Part shown: positions 26,558-33,770 of the stretch, in pieces
Layout: every line of letters starts with the position of its first letter
Position numbering within the stretch: position 1 is the first letter of the stretch
Origin: Verrucomicrobiia bacterium
Lineage (GTDB): Bacteria > Verrucomicrobiota > Verrucomicrobiia > Verrucomicrobiales > DEV007
Length of the DNA stretch: 64,000 bases
NCBI GenBank assembly: GCA_030427505.1
Contig: JAUICH010000026.1
Location: forward strand, 1 to 64,000
Direction of reading: 5' to 3'
Position numbers and translations under genes: made by a program
The notes under the pieces: model-generated
What the model was told of the DNA's origin: nothing
The model's database searches: none
The model's input: the letters and a program-made list of their open reading frames with translations, nothing else

Positions 26558-27016
26558 TTACGCTTGGGGATCTGGGTTTAGAATTTCGAGTTTCACCAAG
26601 GCTTGGAAAAGCATGATGGCCCACGCGGAAAAGAAGAAGTTCAGGATCCCAATCTCGCTGCCGTATTCGAATGTGACAGCCAGGTTTGTTTCATCTTTCG
26701 CGATCATGCTCAAGGGCCACGAGAGGTGAACCAACAGCGGCAAAAGGAAAAGCAGCCAGAGCCAGTCTCCTCTGAGTTTGTGGTCTTTGGGAATCCGCAT
26801 TCCCCGATCCAGGACTTTTCGGACAAGCTTCCAATTGGTGTAGGCGAGGACAATGGTTATTATAAAACTGGTCGCGAGGCCAAGAAATTGAAGTTTGAGC
26901 CCGGAACTGGTGGCGCCAGTTTCAGGAGTGTTGGCAAAAGTGATAGACCAATTAGTGAGGGCGAGGAAGAGGCAGTAGCCCAGAATGCAGGTGCTGACCT
27001 TCGTGGCGGGTTTCAT
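26558..27016 (-). CDS. Four-helix membrane protein, unknown
   Basis: A 152-residue membrane protein with four predicted helices (about 8-28, 42-62, 83-103 and 122-143). The loop between helices two and three is basic (RKVLDRGMRIPKDHKLRGDW). The start at 27016 places the first helix at the N-terminus; a longer frame reaches 27055. I recognise no family. It lies between folD and another unknown gene, with no operon evidence. Confidence 0.5.
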   Translation of the reverse strand: MKPATKVSTCILGYCLFLALTNWSITFANTPETGATSSGLKLQFLGLATSFIITIVLAYTNWKLVRKVLDRGMRIPKDHKLRGDWLWLLFLLPLLVHLSWPLSMIAKDETNLAVTFEYGSEIGILNFFFSAWAIMLFQALVKLEILNPDPQA

Positions 27017-27154
27017 CGTGAGGGTATCCTGGTCCAGGTGTGAGGGTAGATTCAATCCTCCAGTGGGGGATTCGTTCCCTGATCATTCGACAGGTTCAGT
27101 TCTGGAGCGGAGAAAGGACGAGTTGCGCTGGAAGGTCCAGTCGCACCGGACATA

Positions 27155-27538
27155 CTACCACCCGTTTTTACAGGACTCGGGAACGAACCGGGGCGTGTAG
27201 CCGGGATCGGTGGCGCCGTGGTCGGCCAGAATTTCGCGTTCTTCCGCGGTGACCAAGACAATTGTCCAGCGCCCCATCAGGTCCGGCCATTCGGCTTCCG
27301 CTTGTTCGAGAGCGCCGGTAAGGGTGTCGTGGCAGGTATCGGTAAGAGGAACGAAGGGTTCAATCCCGGTGAAAACGTAGTAGCCGCCGTAGGTTTCGTA
27401 ACAGCCGACGGCGATCCATGTCTGGCCGGTGATAACCGCTCCGTGAGACAGGAGGTGGTGATGGGTGGAACTGCAAACCCCCTCCAGTGATTGCCAGGCA
27501 ATCACCCGCGCGCCACCAATTTCATCCGGAATCTGCAT
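27155..27538 (-). CDS. Small soluble protein of unknown function
   Basis: A 127-residue protein with no signal or membrane segment. Residues 15-75 look like alternating strands with many aromatic residues (GQTWIAVGCYETYGGYYVF), followed by a helix-rich end. No family is recognised. ATG 27538 is used; the frame runs on to 27736, but that extension reads through the tRNA-Pro gene and gives the tell-tale peptide WVRIPPARP, so it is not real. Composition is somewhat less GC-rich than its neighbours. Confidence 0.45.
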   Translation of the reverse strand: MQIPDEIGGARVIAWQSLEGVCSSTHHHLLSHGAVITGQTWIAVGCYETYGGYYVFTGIEPFVPLTDTCHDTLTGALEQAEAEWPDLMGRWTIVLVTAEEREILADHGATDPGYTPRFVPESCKNGW

Positions 27539-27691
27539 TGCCTCTGAAGAGGAAAGCAATGGAGTTAGTCTAAACACCGGCGAGTCTCTAAACTGACGTC
27601 CGACTGATTCCCTCAGGGGGTTGAGGTTACTTAAAGAATACCTGAAAAACAGCCTGAGACAAGCCGAATTGGCCTCCTGTCGGCCTCGGAG

Positions 27692-27768
27692 TGGTCGGGC
27701 TGGCGGGATTCGAACCCACGACCTCTGCAACCCCATTGCAGCGCGCTACCAAACTGCGCCACAGCCCG
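27692..27768 (-). tRNA. tRNA-Pro (anticodon GGG)
   Basis: A 77-base cloverleaf with encoded CCA. The acceptor stem is CGGGCTG/CAGCCCG with discriminator A, and the D arm contains GCGCAGTTTGGTAGCGC. The anticodon stem CTGCA/TGCAG encloses the loop ATGGGGT with anticodon GGG. The T arm is GTGGG-TTCGAAT-CCCGC, with one T-G pair. It reads CCC and CCU proline codons. The arginine cluster is divergent from it, and an unknown small gene lies downstream on the same strand. No integrase or attachment duplicate was seen next to it. Confidence 0.96.
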
Positions 27769-28091
27769 CGCTGAGAGCGAGCGTTACTTTCGGGCCTTTT
27801 GAGTGGCGCGCAAGTACTTATGATGTGCGAGATTTCAGAGCCGCGTGAAGGGCCGGGAGATGGCCGATTTTCCGAGGAGGTCTGTTTTTCCCGGAATGAA
27901 AAATACGGGATCGGCCCCGCGTTTCGTTCGTAGGGAATAACGGGGAATTAACCAGGAAAGTTGGCGCGGAAACCCAGGGAGTAGAAACAAGGGGGTGAAA
28001 TTTCGGCTCCTGTGGGCAATTCGGGGGGTTGGAAATTGTGGAAGTCGTGCCATGATGGCTGCCCCGTCTGATGATGTGGAATGGGACTCTT
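27769..28091. other. Non-coding leader upstream of the arg cluster
   Basis: This 323-base gap separates tRNA-Pro from argC and should contain the divergent promoters. I saw no convincing ARG box (inverted TGAAT-type site), riboswitch or attenuator. The segment 27880-27990 is locally AT-richer. Confidence 0.45.
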
Positions 28092-29147
28092 ATGAGTGAG
28101 ATCAAAACAGTGTCTGTGGCCGTGGTGGGTGCGACCGGATATTCCGGGGCGGAACTGCTGCGGTTAATCTTGATGCACCCCGGAATGGAACTGGTATGCG
28201 TGACCTCGCGCCAGGCGGAAGGGACTTTATTGACGGATAATTTTCCGCGGTTCCGTGGGGCGAAGAAGTTTGAGGGGCTGCGTTTTGTGACACCCGAAAT
28301 AGACACGATAGCCGCGAGCGGGGCGGAGTGTGCGTTTCTGGCTCTACCCCATGGCGTGGCGTCTCAATTCGCGGGTCCGCTGCTGGAAAAGGGGCTCCGG
28401 GTGATCGATTTGAGCGCGGACTTCCGGCTGAATGACACGGAGACCTACGCGGAATACTACGGAGACGGACACCCGGCGCCGGAACTGCTGGGGGAGGGGA
28501 TCTATGGATTGCCGGAGATCAAGGCAGGGCCGATCCGGGACGCCCGTCTGGTGGCGTCGCCGGGGTGTTACCCGACGAGTGTAATCGTGCCACTGGTGCC
28601 CTTGTTACGGCGGGGGTTGTTGAGTCTAGTGGGAATTTCCGTCGCCAGCATGAGCGGGACGAGCGGGGCCGGGAAGAGCCTGAAAACAGACTACCTTTTT
28701 TGCGAAGTGAACGAGAGCATCCGCGCCTACGGAGCGCCCAAGCACCGGCATGTGGGAGAGATCGAACAGGAATTGACGGAGGCCGCCGGGCAGGCGGTGC
28801 GCATTTCCTTCGTGCCGCATCTCATGCCCGTAACGGCGGGTATCTGCACCACCATCTTCGCGGACCTGAAAGAAGGGGTGTCCCGCGAGCAGATCGCGGA
28901 GGCTTTTGCCCAGGACTATGGGGCGTCGCCCTTTGTCCGGATCCTGGGAGAAGGCGTTTTTCCCGACACTAAAAACGTGACCCGTACGAATTTTCTCGAT
29001 CTGGGTTGGGTGGTGGACCCGCGATTGAACCGGCTGATCCTGATGAGCACGGAGGACAACCTGGGAAAAGGAGCCTCCAGTCAGGCGGTGCAAAGTTTCA
29101 ATCTGATGTTCGATTTCCCCGAAGAAACGGGATTGCTTAATTACTAA
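28092..29147 (+). CDS. argC: N-acetyl-gamma-glutamyl-phosphate reductase ArgC
   Basis: A 351-residue ArgC, the third step of arginine synthesis: it reduces N-acetylglutamyl phosphate to the semialdehyde with NADPH. The nucleotide motif is VVGATGYSGAELLRL (about 11-25). Catalytic Cys159 lies in SPGCYPTS, a conserved His in PKHRHVGEIEQEL, and the C-terminal segment is NLGKGASSQAVQ. The start at 28092 (MSEIKTVSVAVVG) is taken over 28071 as it fits the family. It is the first gene of argC-argJ-argB-argD-argF, all on the plus strand. Confidence 0.96.
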   Translation: MSEIKTVSVAVVGATGYSGAELLRLILMHPGMELVCVTSRQAEGTLLTDNFPRFRGAKKFEGLRFVTPEIDTIAASGAECAFLALPHGVASQFAGPLLEKGLRVIDLSADFRLNDTETYAEYYGDGHPAPELLGEGIYGLPEIKAGPIRDARLVASPGCYPTSVIVPLVPLLRRGLLSLVGISVASMSGTSGAGKSLKTDYLFCEVNESIRAYGAPKHRHVGEIEQELTEAAGQAVRISFVPHLMPVTAGICTTIFADLKEGVSREQIAEAFAQDYGASPFVRILGEGVFPDTKNVTRTNFLDLGWVVDPRLNRLILMSTEDNLGKGASSQAVQSFNLMFDFPEETGLLNY

Positions 29148-29220
29148 GCCGTAAATTTCACACAGTAATTCCGCTTTACCATTGCACCGGAATCATCGTC
29201 CTCGTTAAGCTGTTCAACCC

Positions 29221-30459
29221 ATGAATTCTCCATCGGAGATTGAGTCTATTTCGGGAGGAGTCTGCGCCGCCAAAGGCTTCCGTTCCTCGGGCATTGTTTG
29301 TGGAATCAAGAATCCAAACGACAAGAGCAAGAAGGACCTGGCGCTGATTTATTCGAAGCATCCAGCCGTGGCGGCCGGGGTTTTTACTCAAAACCGGGTG
29401 AAAGCGGCGCCGGTGCATGTGTCCCAGGCCTATCTCCGCGCGGACGATCCCCGGGCGATCATCGTGAACAGTGGAAATGCCAATGCCTGCACGGGACCGG
29501 AGGGCATCCGGGACGCCAGGCGCATGGCGGAACTGACCAGCCGGGCGCTGGACATCCGGCGGCGGCAGGTGCTGGTCTGTTCCACGGGGATCATTGGCCA
29601 GCCCATGCCGATGGACCGGATCGAACCCCGTGTTCTGGAACTGGTGGAAGTTCTTGCGGCGAAAGACAGCAAGGACGCGGCGGAGGCCATCATGACGAGC
29701 GACACCGTGTCGAAGTCCGCGGCCGTACGGGTGAAGATTGGCGGCAGGAAAGTGCGCATTGGGGCCATCGCGAAAGGCGCGGGAATGATCAATCCCCATA
29801 TGGCGACGATGCTGTGCTTTGTGACGACAGATGCCAACATCGAAAAAGCGGAACTGGAACGGGCGACGCGCGAGGCGGTGGAACTGTCCTTTAACCGCAT
29901 CACCATCGACGGGGACATGAGCACGAACGACACCGTTCTCGTCATGGCGAACGGACGGGCGAAGAATCCGCAGATCACGGCGGGCGGTCCGGGGTGCCGG
30001 CAGTTTCGCGAGGCGTTGACCTACTTGATGCTGAAGATGGCGAAGAAGATCGTCTCCGACGGAGAGCGGGTAACGAAGATGGTGGAAGTGTGCGTGCACA
30101 GCGCGAAGAGCCAAAGCGACGCTGAGAAGGTGGCCCGGGCGGTGGCAAATTCCTTCCTGGTCAAAGCTTCCTGGAACGGTAACGATCCCAACTGGGGCCG
30201 GGTGATGCACGCGGTGGGCTATTCCGGAGCCCGGGTGCAGGAGGAACTGATCGATATCTATTTTGAGGGTTTGTGCGCCGTGAAGGGGGGACTGGGGAAC
30301 GGTACGCCCCTGCGGCAACTCCAGCAGGTCGCCGCGAAGAAGCGCTTCACGCTCCGGATAGACCTGAATCAGGGAAACGCGTCCTACTACGTTTTCGCCA
30401 GCGACATTTCGCCCGATTATATCGATTTCAATCGCAAGGAATACGCGGCTCCAAAGTAA
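29221..30459 (+). CDS. argJ: Bifunctional ornithine acetyltransferase/N-acetylglutamate synthase ArgJ
   Basis: A 412-residue ArgJ. It transfers acetyl from N-acetylornithine to glutamate, recycling the acetyl group, and in bifunctional forms also uses acetyl-CoA. The autocleavage site is HMATMLCF, with nucleophile Thr196; the N-terminal ends with KGAGMINP, as in the family. Other signatures are VNSGNANACTG, STGIIGQPMPMD and the closing DLNQGNASYYVFASDIS. Presence of argJ in the cluster and absence of argA or argE indicate the cyclic pathway. It lies 73 bases after argC. Confidence 0.95.
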   Translation: MNSPSEIESISGGVCAAKGFRSSGIVCGIKNPNDKSKKDLALIYSKHPAVAAGVFTQNRVKAAPVHVSQAYLRADDPRAIIVNSGNANACTGPEGIRDARRMAELTSRALDIRRRQVLVCSTGIIGQPMPMDRIEPRVLELVEVLAAKDSKDAAEAIMTSDTVSKSAAVRVKIGGRKVRIGAIAKGAGMINPHMATMLCFVTTDANIEKAELERATREAVELSFNRITIDGDMSTNDTVLVMANGRAKNPQITAGGPGCRQFREALTYLMLKMAKKIVSDGERVTKMVEVCVHSAKSQSDAEKVARAVANSFLVKASWNGNDPNWGRVMHAVGYSGARVQEELIDIYFEGLCAVKGGLGNGTPLRQLQQVAAKKRFTLRIDLNQGNASYYVFASDISPDYIDFNRKEYAAPK

Positions 30460-30572
30460 CCGGGCGGGAAAATTCCGGCTCCCGGGAGGAGAGGGAAATG
30501 TGAATGAGGGAGGATTGTTTTCGCAAAAAATCCTGAAATCCCCGGCGAAGTCCGCTAGAGTCCACCTTTCCG

Positions 30573-31484
30573 ATGGAGACTACGCCGGACCAGTTTCAGA
30601 AGCAGATTGAGAAAGCAGCCGTGCTATTGGAGGCGCTGCCGTACCTGCAATCTTTCCGCGGCTCGACCTTTTTGATCAAGGTGGGCGGTAGCGCCATGGA
30701 GGATCCCGCCCTGGTGCGCGGACTCCTGAGGGATGTGGTGTTTCTGGAGGTGGCGGGGATCAACCCCGTCCTGGTGCATGGGGGCGGAAAGGCCATTTCC
30801 GCGGCGATGGCCGAGTCCGGCTTGCAGCCGGTGTGGATAGCCGGGCAGCGGGTGACGGACGACGCGGCGATGGAGATCGTGGAGCGGACGCTGACGGACA
30901 CCATCAACCCGGAACTGGTGTCGAGCATTGAAACCTACGGCGGCCGGGCCGTCGGAGTTCCCGGGCGGGAGGCCTTCATCGGGGAACGGTTGAAAGCCTG
31001 GTCGGACGAGGAAAAGAAAGAGGTCGAGCTTGGCCGCGTGGGGCAGGTGGTGGATTTTGATCTGGAAAAGATTTTCGCGGCGATTCATGACGAACGCGTA
31101 CCGGTGGTATCCCCCATCGCGAAGGAAAAGGGGACCGGCCTGTCCCTGAACGTGAATGCCGACCTGGCGGCCAGCGCGCTGGCGGGCCGGCTGCAGGCGG
31201 CGAAGCTGGTTTTCCTGAGTGATGTGCGTGGCGTGATGAGCGACCCGCGAGACACTGGCACTTTGATTCCTTCCATTCGCGAAGACGAGGTGGAAACGAT
31301 GATCAAGGACGGAGTGATTTTTGGCGGGATGATTCCGAAGCTGCGCTCCTCCGTGGAGGCGCTGCAAGCGGGTGTGGGTAAGGTGCACATGATCGACGGA
31401 CGCATCCGCCACTCTCTATTACTGGAGATCTTTACCGACGTGGGGATCGGAACGGAAATAGTGAAAGCGGAGGCTGACGCGTAA
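30573..31484 (+). CDS. argB: Acetylglutamate kinase ArgB
   Basis: A 303-residue amino-acid-kinase-family enzyme that phosphorylates N-acetylglutamate, often the arginine-inhibited step. Visible are IKVGGSAMEDP near the N-terminus, the substrate loop LVHGGGKAISAAM, LNVNADLAASALAG, the ATP segment LVFLSDVRGVM, and GGMIPKLRSSVEAL near the C-terminus. The N-terminal helix (about residues 1-25, PDQFQKQIEKAAVLLEALPY) is of the type found in hexameric arginine-sensitive enzymes, which would fit feedback control (inference). It starts 113 bases after argJ and 14 bases before argD. Confidence 0.95.
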   Translation: METTPDQFQKQIEKAAVLLEALPYLQSFRGSTFLIKVGGSAMEDPALVRGLLRDVVFLEVAGINPVLVHGGGKAISAAMAESGLQPVWIAGQRVTDDAAMEIVERTLTDTINPELVSSIETYGGRAVGVPGREAFIGERLKAWSDEEKKEVELGRVGQVVDFDLEKIFAAIHDERVPVVSPIAKEKGTGLSLNVNADLAASALAGRLQAAKLVFLSDVRGVMSDPRDTGTLIPSIREDEVETMIKDGVIFGGMIPKLRSSVEALQAGVGKVHMIDGRIRHSLLLEIFTDVGIGTEIVKAEADA

Positions 31485-31498
31485 GATAAGACACGCTC

Positions 31499-32815
31499 AT
31501 GAGCGAGGAGAGCACGACAGATTTGATCCGGCAATATGTGATGCCGAACTATGCCCGGTTTCCCCTGTGTTTCACCCGGGGAGAAGGTGTGTGGCTGTGG
31601 GACGAGGCGGGGAAACGCTACCTGGACTTTGGCGCGGGCATCGCGGTCTGCACCTTGGGACACGCCCCGGCGTTTCTCAGTGACGCCATCGCGGCGCAGG
31701 CGAAAAAGCTCATTCACAGCTCCAACCTCTACCAGATCCGCGAGCAGGCTGAGCTGGCGCGTTTCCTGGTGGAGAAGGTGGTGAAGCTGCCGGGGAAGGT
31801 CTTCCTCTGCAACAGTGGCGCGGAAGCGAACGATTCGCTCATCAAGCTGGCGCGCATGTTCGGACACGTCACGGCCGAAGCCCACGGGCACGCGCGGTAT
31901 GAGGTGATCACCTGTGTGAACTCCTTTCATGGCCGGACTCTGGGCGGCATTGCGGCGACGGGGCAGGAGAAGGTGAAGAAGGGATTCGAGCCGTTGCTGG
32001 AAGGCTTCCGGCATGTGCCGTACAACGACATTGAAGCCCTGCGGGCAGCTGTAACGGATAAGACGGCGGCCATCCTGCTGGAAGTGATCCAGGGCGAGGG
32101 CGGCATTCATGTGGCGACGCCGGAGTATCTGCAGGCCGTGTCCGATCTTTGCCGGGAGAAGCACCTCTTGTTCATGCTGGACGAAGTGCAGTGTGGCCTG
32201 GGCCGGACCGGAGAAAGCTGTGCGTGGCGAGCCGTGCTGAAGGACAGCGGAGTGAAGATCGAGCCTGATGCCGTGAGCTGGGCAAAGGGATTGGCGGGCG
32301 GCTTTCCCATGGGCGGCATCTGGGCCAAAGCGGCGCCCATTATGGAGGGGGTCAATGACGGGCTGATTTGTGATTTGTTAGGGCCAGGAACTCACGGTTC
32401 CACCTTCGGTGGTACCCCCCTGGGTTCCGTGGCGGCTTTGGCCGTGCTCAAGGAAATCGAAGACAAAGACCTGATCCGGCACGCGGGAGAGATGGGGGAC
32501 TATGCGCGGCAGCGCGTCAAGGATGAGCCGCTGCCTTTTGTGACAGGTATGCGCGGCCTTGGATTGATGCTGGGTTTTGTGCTGGATACCGGCGCGGTGG
32601 AAACGCTACCGGCCTTCGTGGGATGCGGCCTGACGCCCAGCGCCTTTGTGGTGCGGCAACTCCAGGAAGCTGGGCTGTTAACGGTGCCGGCTGGGCCAGG
32701 CGTGGTGCGTTGGCTGCCACCTCTGAACGTAACCAAAGATGAGATGGATGAGGCGTTCGCAATCATGAAGGAGGTATTGACCCGCCTGGCGGAGACGGTG
32801 GCGGCTTCCGCCTGA
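31499..32815 (+). CDS. argD: Acetylornithine aminotransferase ArgD
   Basis: A 438-residue class III PLP aminotransferase that converts N-acetylglutamate semialdehyde to N-acetylornithine. Conserved parts are the N-terminal DFGAGIAVCTLGH, the glycine-rich NSGAEANDSLIKLAR, SFHGRTLGGIAATGQ, the aspartate region MLDEVQCGLGRTG and the PLP lysine in SWAKGLAGGFPMGG. The length is slightly above the usual 390-410, with an extra segment around residues 245-300. Its place between argB and argF identifies the role, although the family overlaps with SuccinylDAP and GABA aminotransferases. Confidence 0.94.
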   Translation: MSEESTTDLIRQYVMPNYARFPLCFTRGEGVWLWDEAGKRYLDFGAGIAVCTLGHAPAFLSDAIAAQAKKLIHSSNLYQIREQAELARFLVEKVVKLPGKVFLCNSGAEANDSLIKLARMFGHVTAEAHGHARYEVITCVNSFHGRTLGGIAATGQEKVKKGFEPLLEGFRHVPYNDIEALRAAVTDKTAAILLEVIQGEGGIHVATPEYLQAVSDLCREKHLLFMLDEVQCGLGRTGESCAWRAVLKDSGVKIEPDAVSWAKGLAGGFPMGGIWAKAAPIMEGVNDGLICDLLGPGTHGSTFGGTPLGSVAALAVLKEIEDKDLIRHAGEMGDYARQRVKDEPLPFVTGMRGLGLMLGFVLDTGAVETLPAFVGCGLTPSAFVVRQLQEAGLLTVPAGPGVVRWLPPLNVTKDEMDEAFAIMKEVLTRLAETVAASA

Positions 32816-32848
32816 AGCATCTGAATGAGAATTAGATAGGCTTAGCTT

Positions 32849-33760
32849 ATGAAACATCTGCTTTCCATTGAATCTCTGAGCGCTGAGGAGATCCGCAGTA
32901 TTGTGGACCTGGCTGACGACCTGAAGGAGCGCCGGGGCAAGGACGAACCCAAAGTGCTGGAAGGGCAGTGCTGGGCCATGCTGTTCAGCAAATCTTCCAC
33001 CCGGACCCGGGTGAGCTTTGAGGTGGGTATCCGGGAACTGGGCGGCTCGGTCATGTTTCTTTCCGCCGGCGACATGCAACTGGGCCGGGGCGAACCGATC
33101 AAGGATACCGCAAGAGTCTTGGGCCGGATGGTGCACGGAGCCGTCATCCGGACCTATGCGCAGAGCAACGTTGAGGAGTTTGCCGAGTTCGGGAAGATTC
33201 CCACCATCAATGCTTTGACCGATGAAGAACATCCCTGCCAGGTGCTGGCGGATTTGCAGACCATCCGGGAACGGATTGGTGGCTGGGATGGCAAGAAGAT
33301 CGTTTTCCTGGGCGATGGGGACTGCAATATGGCGCGGTCCTGGATGTGGGCCGCGAAGCGCCTGAACTTTGAACTGGTGATCGCTGCGCCGGAAACCTTT
33401 CAGCCGTCAGCGGAGTACCTGGAGAACCTGGGCGCCGGTAACCTGGTGAGTTGTGATACGGACCCGGCGAAGGCGGTTGTAGGCGCGGACGTGCTCTATA
33501 CCGACACCTGGGTCAGCATGGGGAAAGAAGCGGAGTCCGCCGGGCGGCTGGCGACGCTGAAGGGGTATGGCATTTCCCAGGAACTCGTGGACTTGGCGAA
33601 CCCGGGCGCGGCGGTGCTTCACTGCCTGCCGGCCTATCGTGGGCACGAGATCATGGAAGACGTGATGGAAGCGCACGCGGACGAGATCTTTCAGCAGGCG
33701 GAAAACCGGCTGCACGCGCAGAAGGCGGTCATGCTGGAACTGGCCAGCGCGTGGGCCTGA
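32849..33760 (+). CDS. argF: Ornithine carbamoyltransferase ArgF
   Basis: A 303-residue anabolic ornithine carbamoyltransferase. The carbamoyl-phosphate site is SSTRTR (residues 49-54), and RTYAQSNVEEFAEFGKIPTI, EHPCQVLADLQTI and LGDGDCNMARSW follow. The ornithine site HCLPAYRGHEI lies near the C-terminus. It is the last gene of the arg block, so the window carries every step from N-acetylglutamate to citrulline; argG and argH are not present. It converges on the PVC cytochrome gene with a 10-base gap, leaving no room for a separate terminator. Confidence 0.96.
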   Translation: MKHLLSIESLSAEEIRSIVDLADDLKERRGKDEPKVLEGQCWAMLFSKSSTRTRVSFEVGIRELGGSVMFLSAGDMQLGRGEPIKDTARVLGRMVHGAVIRTYAQSNVEEFAEFGKIPTINALTDEEHPCQVLADLQTIRERIGGWDGKKIVFLGDGDCNMARSWMWAAKRLNFELVIAAPETFQPSAEYLENLGAGNLVSCDTDPAKAVVGADVLYTDTWVSMGKEAESAGRLATLKGYGISQELVDLANPGAAVLHCLPAYRGHEIMEDVMEAHADEIFQQAENRLHAQKAVMLELASAWA

Positions 33761-33770
33761 GGGACTGGGT

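Noticed and set aside
27539-27736. N-terminal extension of the 27155-27538 gene
   Set aside because: It reads through tRNA-Pro and yields WVRIPPARP, a known artefact of translated tRNA genes.
27692-27768. tRNA-Pro as an integration site of a genomic island
   Set aside because: I saw no integrase and no duplicated 3' end of the tRNA within the window.
28000-28091. ArgR box or riboswitch before argC
   Set aside because: No inverted TGAAT-like pair or recognisable aptamer was found by reading.
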